Part shown: positions 55,924 to 64,000 of the stretch, piece by piece | Layout: each line of letters opens with the position of its first letter | Numbering within the stretch: position 1 is the stretch's first letter | DNA from: an uncultured Succinivibrio sp. | GTDB taxonomy: Bacteria; Pseudomonadota; Gammaproteobacteria; Enterobacterales; Succinivibrionaceae | Length of the DNA stretch: 64,000 bases | Direction of reading: 5' to 3' | Assembly: GCA_900770725.1 (NCBI GenBank) | Contig: CAAGLL010000090.1 | Coordinates: forward strand, 1 to 64,000 | Notes under the pieces: model-generated | Databases searched by the model: none | Told to the model about the DNA's origin: nothing | What the model saw: only the letters and a program-made list of their open reading frames with translations | Program-made: the position numbers and the translations under genes

Positions 55924-56256
55924 TCACTTGCCTTCGGGGTTCTTCACGGCGGAGAACACCGAGTTCTCGCCGCCGAACGGGTTGGGGCAGTACATCTCGG
56001 CATCCCAGTCGTTGTCGTACTTCACACTGCCATCGGGCATCGTGTACTTGAACTTGTACTGGTAGGACGGCTTCTCGCCGAGCTTGACGGTGATGGAGCC
56101 GCGGAAGGTGCCGTTGGCCTGCTTTTTCATGGCGACGGCCTGCCAGCCGTTGTGCTCGCAGAGGAGGTCAATCTTGGCAGCGCCCTGGGCGGCCTCCTTC
56201 TTCATGTAAAAAGAAACGGTCAGCTTCTTGTCTTTGAATCTCTTTGAAACGCTCAT
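55924..56256 (-). CDS. Lone CBM48/isoamylase-early-set domain protein (110 aa)
   Basis: Almost the whole protein is one glycogen-binding early-set domain (CBM48, as in AMPK-beta and branching enzyme): KLTVSFYMKKEAAQGAAKIDLLCEHNGWQAVAMKK, FRGSITVKL, YQYKFKYTMPDG and the YDNDWDAEMYCPNPFGGENSV end. There is no catalytic domain, signal or membrane segment. It may bind glycogen or help glycogen enzymes, but this is inference. GAGG lies 10 nt before the ATG. The upstream 500 bp contains TATAAT on the minus strand (56423-56428). Confidence 0.85.
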   Translation of the reverse strand: MSVSKRFKDKKLTVSFYMKKEAAQGAAKIDLLCEHNGWQAVAMKKQANGTFRGSITVKLGEKPSYQYKFKYTMPDGSVKYDNDWDAEMYCPNPFGGENSVFSAVKNPEGK

Positions 56257-56773
56257 GTTGAACGAACCTCATCCCTTTGAAACTTGAATCACGCCTCCTT
56301 TAATAATCAACCAGGAGGCTTTTAATGCAGACGCGGCGCATGCAAATGCCGTTCGCCACGATCTGAGGCCATTCTAGCGCAAAAAAAATCAAGACAAGCC
56401 TATAAAAAAGCCACATTTAATTATTATACGACAAAATGCAAACGGTTGCCACGAAATTTGCTTTCAAAAAACGACAAAAATGCCGCTTTTGCATGTTTTT
56501 GGCGAATAGTCAAAAATCAGATCTACAAAGAGAAAAATAGGCGTTTATACATTTTGGCGAAAAATGGCGAAAAATCTGCGTGTACGGAGCGGCGATTTTT
56601 TAACAATCTGTTATACAGAAATTTTTGTTCAGAATTGTGATCGCCTTAAAAAGAAAGCTCGTTTTGTACGCATTTCTCACCGCGATCGAGCGTCGATCGC
56701 CATCGCGGGGCAGAGCATAGGCACGATCACCTGCCTTGGCATCGAAGTCAGGCAAAGGCGTCTTTGCAGATGG
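56257..56773. other. A/T-rich intergenic region with repeats
   Basis: No convincing gene; short open frames lack ribosome binding sites. Visible structure: GCCTCCT/AGGAGGC stem followed by TTTTA (56293-56322), a minus-strand TATAAT (56423-56428), two tandem copies of TGGCGAAAAA (56555-56574) and the palindrome GCGATCGA-GCG-TCGATCGC (56682-56700). Base composition is very different from the rest of the window. Confidence 0.5.
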
Positions 56774-57469
56774 CTATGCCTTGGCCAGGCCGAAGGAGCG
56801 CAGCAGCGACTCCATGAAGGAGCGGCGCATGTAGAAGCCGCGGGGCCTTGTGAGCACCATCGAGCCGTCCGGGCCTGAAACGCGGGTGAGCGCGGTGCCG
56901 TCGGCGGCCTTGGGGCGCATCTGCACCACTGCGCCGTCGCGCGCGGTGATCTCGTCGGCCCGCCCGGTCTTGGCCATCTCCATGAGCTCGTCATAGTCTG
57001 CGCGGATGGCGGCCATCTGCGCGTTGTCAGGCCTCCAGAACCTGTAGCCTGCGACGAAGCGCTCCTGGTAGGTGAAATTGCGCGGGGCGACGAGGAAGAC
57101 GAAGAGCACGCGCGAGATCTTGTGGAAGAGGATGCTGTCCTCAAAGCGCGAGGGGGCGGTGGGATCGAGCGGGGCCGAGCAGATGAAGGTCGACTCGAGC
57201 GGGCGCATGTGCTCGTCAAGCGGCACGGTCTTGAGCTCGCAGCCTAAGTTCGGGAAGTCGGGGATCGGCAGCCCCGGGGCCGAGGCTCCCAGGAAGCGCT
57301 CGATGAGCTCGCCCTGGAAGCCCTTGCCGTGCAGCGGCCCCAGCGGCAGCGGCACGCCCGCGGCCGCCGCGAGGTCGGCGATCGTGCGTCCTTTTATGGA
57401 CTCAAGCGACGCCGTGAGCGCGGCGAAGTCCGCAGGCGGCGCGGCGTGCCACCCCTCGTTCCTCTTCAT
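56774..57469 (-). CDS. mutH: DNA mismatch repair endonuclease MutH (231 aa)
   Basis: MutH nicks the unmethylated strand at hemimethylated GATC sites after MutS-MutL activation. The catalytic Asp71, Glu78 and Lys80 (D-x6-E-x-K in PDFPNLGCELK) and the ITARDGAVVQMRPKAADG and RGFYMRRSF segments fit E. coli MutH. I chose the ATG at 57469 because GGAGGGG is just upstream; the longer frame adds 36 unlikely residues. It implies Dam methylation. It is divergent from rppH as in E. coli. Confidence 0.96.
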   Translation of the reverse strand: MKRNEGWHAAPPADFAALTASLESIKGRTIADLAAAAGVPLPLGPLHGKGFQGELIERFLGASAPGLPIPDFPNLGCELKTVPLDEHMRPLESTFICSAPLDPTAPSRFEDSILFHKISRVLFVFLVAPRNFTYQERFVAGYRFWRPDNAQMAAIRADYDELMEMAKTGRADEITARDGAVVQMRPKAADGTALTRVSGPDGSMVLTRPRGFYMRRSFMESLLRSFGLAKA

Positions 57470-57611
57470 GAAGCCCCTCCGTATTCTCCCGGGCCATCGG
57501 GCGCCCGGCATTGTGCCGCCCCTCTCCAATCGGGCGGCGCCAGTGTGCGATAATTGTTCCAAGTATATGTGCCGCAAGGCACTTTAGAAACAAATTGCGA
57601 CCGAGGCGGTT

Positions 57612-58136
57612 TTGATAGACAAGGACGGATACAGGCCGAATGTCGGCATCGTGATCTGCAACCGCAAAGGCCAGCTGCTATGGGCGCGCCGCATCCGCCA
57701 GAATTCCTGGCAGTTCCCGCAAGGCGGCGTCGATCCGGGCGAGTCGCCCGTCGAGGCGATGTACAGGGAGCTCTACGAGGAGCTCGGGCTCAAGCGCGAC
57801 GAGGTGGTGCTGCTTTCCACCTCCAAGTGCTGGCTGCGCTACAGGCTTCCCAAGCGCCTGGTGCGCTGGAACGAGAAGCCGGTGTGCATCGGGCAGAAGC
57901 AGAAGTGGTTCCTGCTGATGATCCGCAAGGATCGCCAGAAGCACATCGAGTTCGACCGCCGGGGCCACCCGGAGTTCGACGGCTGGCGCTGGGTGTCGTA
58001 CTGGTACCCGGTCAGGCAGGTTGTTGCATTCAAGAGGGACGTTTACCGCACGGTTCTGTCTGAATTCTCGCAGACCGTGCTGTTCGGGTTGGCGCGGGCG
58101 CTCGCCCGCGCCGCCAAAAAGCGCGGAGGACAGTGA
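57612..58136 (+). CDS. rppH: RNA pyrophosphohydrolase RppH (174 aa)
   Basis: RppH removes pyrophosphate from mRNA 5' ends and starts RNase E decay. The Nudix box spans 38-60 (GGVDPGES-x6-REL-x-EELGL). The N-terminus (DGYRPNVGIVICNRKGQLLWARR) is like E. coli RppH. The start is TTG, with GAGG about 6 nt upstream. It overlaps ptsP by one base. Confidence 0.97.
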   Translation: MIDKDGYRPNVGIVICNRKGQLLWARRIRQNSWQFPQGGVDPGESPVEAMYRELYEELGLKRDEVVLLSTSKCWLRYRLPKRLVRWNEKPVCIGQKQKWFLLMIRKDRQKHIEFDRRGHPEFDGWRWVSYWYPVRQVVAFKRDVYRTVLSEFSQTVLFGLARALARAAKKRGGQ

Positions 58137-60424
58137 TGGACGACAGGCAGAGCCACATGCTGCTGGCATTGAGGCAGATCACCGAGAACGTGTCGGTCCA
58201 GAGCACGCTCGAGGACGCCATGTCGCTTCTGGTGGTGAGCATACGCAAGGCCACCGGGGCGGACTGCTGCTCGCTCTACCTCGTGGACAGCTTCAAGAAG
58301 TTCCTGAAGCTGGCCGCGACCGACGGCCTGTCCAAGCAGGCCGTGGGCAAGGCGCGGCTGCGCATCGGCGAGGGCCTGGTGGGCTCGGTGGGCGAGAAGC
58401 AGGAGCTCATAGATCTTGCCGACGCGCCCTCTGACCCCAAGTTCAAGTACCTTCCCGAGGTGGGCGAGGACGAGTTCTTCTCGTTCCTGGGCGTCCCGGT
58501 GTTGAACCAGGGCGAGCTGCTAGGGGTTCTGGTCATCCAGAGCAAGGAGCGCCGCCAGTTCGGCCCGGTCGAGGAGTCATTCCTAGTCACGCTCAGCGCG
58601 CAGATCGCCTCGATCATCGCCGTCTCGCGCAGCCAGAAGGACTCGTCGTCCGAGTCGGTGCAGGCCTACGTGGGCGAGCAGGGCACCGGTGGCATCGCCA
58701 TTGCCAAGGCGGTGGTGTGGCAGCCCGAGGTCCAGCTTGCCGACGTCACGGTGCAGCACACCAAGGATCCCGAGGTGCAGCAGGAGCTCTTCCACCAGAG
58801 CATGTTCCAGCTGCAGACAGAGATGGACCTCAACACGCTGCACATGAGCGAGAACGGCAAGAAGGACGCGGCCTTCGGCTATGTCTCAGGCTACGGCAGC
58901 CTGCTTGACGACACGACCTTCCAGGACGACGTGGACACCGAGATCATGGCCAACGGCCTGACCGCGGCCTCCGCGGTCAAGGTGGTCGCCGAGCGCCGCC
59001 TCTCGGACCTTGCGAACACCGAGGACCGCGACGGCTACCTAGACCTGCGCGACATGTCCGAGATCATCATCTCGAGGCTCATGAACTTCTCCTCCCGCGC
59101 CCCCGAGCTCAAGGAGGACGTGGTGCTCGCGGTGCGCTCGCTGCCAGCGGCCATGGTCGCAGAGCTCAAGCGCTACCGCGTCTGCGGCTTCATCTCGATG
59201 GAGAGCGCGGCCAACTCCCACACCTCGGTGCTGGCGCGCGATCTGGGGATCCCCTCGGTCTCGGGATTGCACTTTGACATCAACACCCTAAACGGCCGCA
59301 CCGTCATCGTCGACGGCATGAACTCCGAGTTGCTGGTCGATCCCTCCGAGAGCATCATCGCCGAGTACCGCCAGATGATGCTCTCGGGGCGCGAGCAGGA
59401 GGATCTGTTCTCGCGCGAGAAGTACAAGGAGTCCGTCTCAACCGACGGAGTCCGCGTCAGGGTCGAGCTCAACGCCGGCCTCTCGCACGAGGAGATGACC
59501 GATCTGCCCGAGCAGTGCGACGGCGTGGGCCTCTACCGCACCGAGATCTCGTTCATGATGTCAGGCTCGCTCCCAGGCGAGCAGCAGCAGGTGCAGTGGT
59601 ACCGCTCGGTGCTCAAGCAGTTCAAGAAGCAGTCCGTCACGATGCGCACGCTCGACGTCGGCGGGGACAAGGCGCTGAGCTACCTGCCCATCGAGGAGAT
59701 CAACCCGGCGCTGGGGTGGCGCGGCGTGCGCATCACCATCGACCAGCCGCAGATCCTCAAGACCCAGCTGCGGGCGATGATCATCGCCCACAGCGAGTTC
59801 AACAACCTGCAGATAATGATCCCGATGGTCTCGAGGCTCTCGGAGATCGTCACCTGCAAGCGCATGCTCTCCCAGGTGGTGAGGGAGGTCGGCGCCCAGC
59901 TTGGGCGCGAGATCCCCATGCCCAAGTTCGGCGTCATGCTCGAGGTGCCCGCGGTCATCTACATGATGGATGAGATCCTGGGGGAGGTGGACTTCGTCTC
60001 CATCGGCTCCAACGACCTCATGCAGTACCTGCTCGCGGTTGACCGCGGCAACCAGAAGGTGTCGCGCTTCTTCGAGCCGTTCCACCCGGCCGTGGTGCGC
60101 TGCCTAAAGCAGCTTTGCGACAAGGCCGGAGAGCGCCACATCCCGATCACGGTGTGCGGCGAGATCGCCGGCAACCCGCTCGACGCGATGATGCTGCTCT
60201 CGCTTGGCTACACCGAGCTTTCGATGAACTACTCAGAGCTCGCCCGCGTGCGCTACACCGTGCGCCGCGTGAGCATCAGCGCGCTCAAGGACATCGGGGA
60301 GAAGGCGCTCAAGCTGTGCCACTCCGAGGACATCAGGAAGCTCTACCTCGACTACGCGCAGTCGGTGGGGCTTGAGCGGGTCGTGATGCCCGCAGGCGCC
60401 AAGCACATACCCTCGGACGACTGA
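58136..60424 (+). CDS. ptsP: PTS-Ntr enzyme I (PtsP, EI-Ntr, 762 aa)
   Basis: PtsP starts the nitrogen phosphotransferase relay, passing phosphate from PEP to NPr. An N-terminal GAF domain (about 1-165) senses small molecules; the PEP-utilising part has the phospho-His362 (NSHTSVLAR), the R-TE-ISFM metal region and the TIM-barrel end (VCGEIAGNP). I chose the ATG at 58136 with GGAGGA upstream; a GTG one codon before is possible. The rppH-ptsP order is conserved in gammaproteobacteria; lgt, which follows in E. coli, is absent. Confidence 0.97.
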   Translation: MDDRQSHMLLALRQITENVSVQSTLEDAMSLLVVSIRKATGADCCSLYLVDSFKKFLKLAATDGLSKQAVGKARLRIGEGLVGSVGEKQELIDLADAPSDPKFKYLPEVGEDEFFSFLGVPVLNQGELLGVLVIQSKERRQFGPVEESFLVTLSAQIASIIAVSRSQKDSSSESVQAYVGEQGTGGIAIAKAVVWQPEVQLADVTVQHTKDPEVQQELFHQSMFQLQTEMDLNTLHMSENGKKDAAFGYVSGYGSLLDDTTFQDDVDTEIMANGLTAASAVKVVAERRLSDLANTEDRDGYLDLRDMSEIIISRLMNFSSRAPELKEDVVLAVRSLPAAMVAELKRYRVCGFISMESAANSHTSVLARDLGIPSVSGLHFDINTLNGRTVIVDGMNSELLVDPSESIIAEYRQMMLSGREQEDLFSREKYKESVSTDGVRVRVELNAGLSHEEMTDLPEQCDGVGLYRTEISFMMSGSLPGEQQQVQWYRSVLKQFKKQSVTMRTLDVGGDKALSYLPIEEINPALGWRGVRITIDQPQILKTQLRAMIIAHSEFNNLQIMIPMVSRLSEIVTCKRMLSQVVREVGAQLGREIPMPKFGVMLEVPAVIYMMDEILGEVDFVSIGSNDLMQYLLAVDRGNQKVSRFFEPFHPAVVRCLKQLCDKAGERHIPITVCGEIAGNPLDAMMLLSLGYTELSMNYSELARVRYTVRRVSISALKDIGEKALKLCHSEDIRKLYLDYAQSVGLERVVMPAGAKHIPSDD

Positions 60425-60470
60425 CGCAAGCCCCCATGGGGATTTATTTGAAAGGATTTAAGGAAGGAAA

Positions 60471-61265
60471 ATGAAAGTCTACCTGGACCTGCTGCGCAGG
60501 ATCATGGAAGAGGGCGTCGACCGCCCGGACAGGACCGGCACCGGCACGCGCTCGATCTTCGGGACGCAGATGCGCTTCCACCTCGATGACGGCTTCCCGC
60601 TTCTGACCACCAAGAAGGTCCACCTAAAGTCGATCATCCACGAGCTCTTGTGGTTCATAAGCGGCTCGACCAACATCGGGTACCTAAAGCAGAACGGAGT
60701 GAGCATCTGGGACGAGTGGGCCGACGAGAACGGCGATCTCGGCCCGATCTACGGCAAGCAGTGGCGCGACTGGGAGACGCCTGACGGCAGGCACATCGAC
60801 CAGCTTTCAAAAGCCATCGAGACCATCAAGTCAAACCCCGAGTCCCGCCGCATCATCGTCTGCGCCTGGAACCCCGGCGACGTCGACAAGATGGCTCTGC
60901 CTCCCTGCCACGCGCTCTACCAGTTCTACGTGGCAGGCGGGGCGCTGTCCTGCCAGCTCTACCAGCGCAGCTGCGACATGTTCCTGGGCGTCCCCTTCAA
61001 CATCGCCGAGTACTCGCTCCTCACGATGATGGTCGCGAAGATCTGCGGCCTCAAGTACGGCGACTTCGTGTGGACCGGCGGCGACACCCACATCTACAGC
61101 AACCACTTCAACCAGGTGCGCGAGCAGCTCTCGCGCACCCCCAGGGCGCTGCCGCGCATGGAGATAAAGCGCGTGCCCGACAGCATCTTTGACTTCAAGT
61201 ACGACGACTTCGAGCTCACCGGGTACGATCCGTACCCTGCGATCAAGGCGCCGGTGGCGGTCTGA
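60471..61265 (+). CDS. thyA: Thymidylate synthase ThyA (264 aa)
   Basis: ThyA makes dTMP from dUMP with methylene-tetrahydrofolate. The length equals E. coli ThyA. The catalytic Cys lies at about 146 in ALPPCHALYQFYV; the DRTGTGTRSIFG loop, the RRIIVCAWNPGDV phosphate site and the C-terminal APVAV are present. AAGGAAGG precedes the ATG. Confidence 0.99.
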   Translation: MKVYLDLLRRIMEEGVDRPDRTGTGTRSIFGTQMRFHLDDGFPLLTTKKVHLKSIIHELLWFISGSTNIGYLKQNGVSIWDEWADENGDLGPIYGKQWRDWETPDGRHIDQLSKAIETIKSNPESRRIIVCAWNPGDVDKMALPPCHALYQFYVAGGALSCQLYQRSCDMFLGVPFNIAEYSLLTMMVAKICGLKYGDFVWTGGDTHIYSNHFNQVREQLSRTPRALPRMEIKRVPDSIFDFKYDDFELTGYDPYPAIKAPVAV

Positions 61266-61274
61266 GGAGGCGAC

Positions 61275-61531
61275 ATGGAGATCCCTGGCAGCATCAAGTG
61301 GCACTCGCGCCGCGGCATGCGCGAGATTGACCTCATGCTCCTGCCCTTCGTCGAGCAGGATCTGCCGAACATGGACGAGGCTGCGCTCAAGGAGTACGCC
61401 GATCTGCTCGAGGCGAGCGATCTCGAGCTGGTGCGCTGGCTTGACGGCTCGCAGCAGGCCGACAGCGAAAGCCGCCGGCACATCATCGGCGTGATCCGGG
61501 AGTGCCACGCAAAAAGGGTAGGGCTTGATAA

Positions 61532-61535
<4 letters not shown>
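61275..61535 (+). CDS. sdhE: FAD assembly factor SdhE (86 aa)
   Basis: SdhE (YgfY) helps attach FAD covalently to SdhA and FrdA. The conserved Arg-Gly-Met-Arg-Glu is at 13-17 (SRRGMREIDLMLLPFVEQ), and length and helical content fit. AGGAGG precedes the ATG. Its stop overlaps the srmB start by 4 bp (ATGA). In a succinate-forming bacterium fumarate reductase would be the natural client; this is inference. Confidence 0.93.
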
Positions 61536-62917
<1,382 letters not shown>

Positions 62918-62945
62918 GATGATTTGAAATGCAGGCGGAGGATCC

Positions 62946-64000
62946 ATGAGCGCAACAATATTCAGGAACGCGCAGCTTCACGTCACGTCGCCGGAGTTTG
63001 CCGGGGCCACCGAGTTCGCCGTCTCGGACCACCGCATCATCCCGATGGATCCGGCGCTGCTGGAGAACGGCACCACCGAGGAGATCAACTTAAACGGCAT
63101 GCACGTGGCGCCGGGGTTCATCGACCTCCTGGTCAACGGCTGCGACGGGGTGTCCTTCGCCAACGACCCCTCCACCAAGACGCTGGAGACCATGCGCGCC
63201 TACGAGACCCAGCACGGCACGACCACCTTCGTGCCGACGCTCATCTCCTCCCAGCGCGAGATCACCACGAGGGCCTTCGAGGCCGTCGAGATCTTCAAGG
63301 GCAACCACCCGGGCGTCTGCCCGGGGCTGCACATGGAAGGCCCGTTCATCAACTCGGCGCACAAGGGCTTCCAGCCTGACAGCTACATCCGCGCGATGAC
63401 GGACTCCGACCTGCAGAACATCATCAAGAACAAGGACGTCATCGCCTACATGACCGTCGCCCCTGAGATCGTGCGCCCCAAGTACATGATCGCGCTGATG
63501 CGCGCCGGGGTTACCCTCTCGATTGGCCACAGCGCGGCGACCTACTTCGAGGCGCTCTCGGCCTTCAAGGCCGGCGTCCACAGCGTCACCCACATCTTCA
63601 ACGGGATGAGGCCGATGGCCGGAAGGGAGCCTGGGATCATCGGCGCGGCCTTCGAGGATCCGGAGGTCTACGCCGGCATCATCGCAGACGGGCGCCACGT
63701 GCACCCCTCGATCATCAGGCTGATGCACCGCATCATGGGCGACCACCTCTACATCGTCTCCGACGCCCAGTCGGTGGCGGGCATGTCAAAGCAGCCTGGA
63801 TCATTCAGCATCGGCGGCACCGAGGTCTTCGTGGATCGCCAGCGCGGCCTAATCGACTCCAAGGGCAGCCTCGCGGGCACCCCGGTGGTGCTGATGGACG
63901 GCGTGCGCTTCCTGGTCACGCGCTGCGGCTTCTCGCTCGACGAGGCGCTCTATGCGGCAACGGCCGCCCCGGCGCATGTCATCGGGCTTCAGGAAGTGGG
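62946..64000 (+). CDS. nagA: N-acetylglucosamine-6-phosphate deacetylase NagA, 3' end beyond window
   Basis: NagA deacetylates GlcNAc-6-phosphate for amino-sugar use and cell-wall recycling. The frame from the ATG at 62946 stays open to the window end (about 351 codons). Metal and substrate motifs: LHMEGPFIN, GHSAATYFEA, THIFNGM, IADGRHVHP and the catalytic Asp in SDAQSVAG. The metal site residue in LNGC-type position reads VNGCDG. It follows srmB by 28 bp. nagB and nagE are not seen. The last codons are missing, so length cannot be compared. Confidence 0.93.
   Translation, partial: MSATIFRNAQLHVTSPEFAGATEFAVSDHRIIPMDPALLENGTTEEINLNGMHVAPGFIDLLVNGCDGVSFANDPSTKTLETMRAYETQHGTTTFVPTLISSQREITTRAFEAVEIFKGNHPGVCPGLHMEGPFINSAHKGFQPDSYIRAMTDSDLQNIIKNKDVIAYMTVAPEIVRPKYMIALMRAGVTLSIGHSAATYFEALSAFKAGVHSVTHIFNGMRPMAGREPGIIGAAFEDPEVYAGIIADGRHVHPSIIRLMHRIMGDHLYIVSDAQSVAGMSKQPGSFSIGGTEVFVDRQRGLIDSKGSLAGTPVVLMDGVRFLVTRCGFSLDEALYAATAAPAHVIGLQEV

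Noticed and set aside
56446..56640. Plus-strand open frame of 64 codons in the A/T-rich island
   Set aside because: Composition follows A/T bias (many Lys, Asn, Phe), there is no ribosome binding site and no recognisable motif.
56401..56660. Replication origin in the A/T-rich island
   Set aside because: TTATACA-like strings occur, but no cluster of good DnaA boxes and no dnaA, gidA or related origin genes are near.

Overview
The window is a 64-kb, GC-rich, gene-dense chromosomal segment of a gammaproteobacterium. The clade markers are MutH (Dam-directed mismatch repair), the rppH-ptsP-thyA block next to mutH, zapG-degQ-degS near rplM-rpsI-sspB, LpoA beside RsmI, SdhE-SrmB, AcnB, RppH and the flagellar T-ring protein MotX. 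MotX suggests a sodium-type polar flagellar motor as in Aeromonas and Vibrio. The mix fits an Aeromonadales/Succinivibrionaceae-like organism, but this is inferred from gene content, not from a tree. No insertion sequence, prophage, CRISPR array or origin was seen.

Layout. 1-200: end of an rRNA operon (3' part of 5S rRNA, tRNA-Thr, terminator). 298-1727: a small triple zinc-ribbon protein and a lone bioB. 1944-5714: a PEB1-type acidic amino acid ABC importer with a cytidylate-kinase-like gene. 5731-10381 (minus strand): degS, degQ, zapG and an MFS exporter; degQ has an exact CRP-type palindrome upstream. 10692-12209: rplM-rpsI and sspB. 12300-21098: an accessory block with an APH-fold kinase, a Tat-exported substrate-binding protein with a PotABC-type transporter, a DeoR-type regulator, a small acidic lipoprotein and a class-III PLP enzyme of the phospho-lyase type. 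21505-22932: tatABC. 23060-26333: lpoA, rsmI and the RNase P RNA. 26751-44340: a complete dcw cluster from mraZ to lpxC without ddl. 44343-51328: ampD, acnB, mdh, motX, ffh. 51468-53536: rpsP-rimM-trmD-rplS. 53643-56256: a glycosyltransferase, msrB, a hypothetical gene, initiator tRNA and a lone CBM48 protein. 56774-64000: mutH, rppH, ptsP, thyA, sdhE, srmB and the start of nagA.

The most interesting part is 12.3-21.1 kb. The kinase, transporter and phospho-lyase-like genes are three separate transcription units, yet their upstream regions share the 13-mer AATGTTGCA(C/G)CTT: two exact copies and one copy with a single mismatch. The phospho-lyase upstream region also carries a 12-bp inverted repeat containing the same core. 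With the DeoR-type regulator between them, this suggests one regulon that imports an amino alcohol or hydroxylated amino acid, phosphorylates it and eliminates phosphate and ammonia. The solute-binding protein has a twin-arginine signal and tatABC lies directly beyond the regulon.

Most of the rest is housekeeping: envelope growth (dcw, lpxC, ampD, lpoA, zapG), protein quality control and targeting (degS/degQ, sspB, ffh, tat), translation (ribosomal proteins, rimM, trmD, rsmI, rnpB, rsmH) and C4/TCA metabolism (acnB, mdh, sdhE). Regulatory signals readable in the DNA include a MraZ box, several TATAAT promoters, an exact TTGACA/TATCAT promoter for initiator tRNA, structured leaders in front of rplM, rpsP and mdh, and many intergenic hairpins that lack a U-tract.
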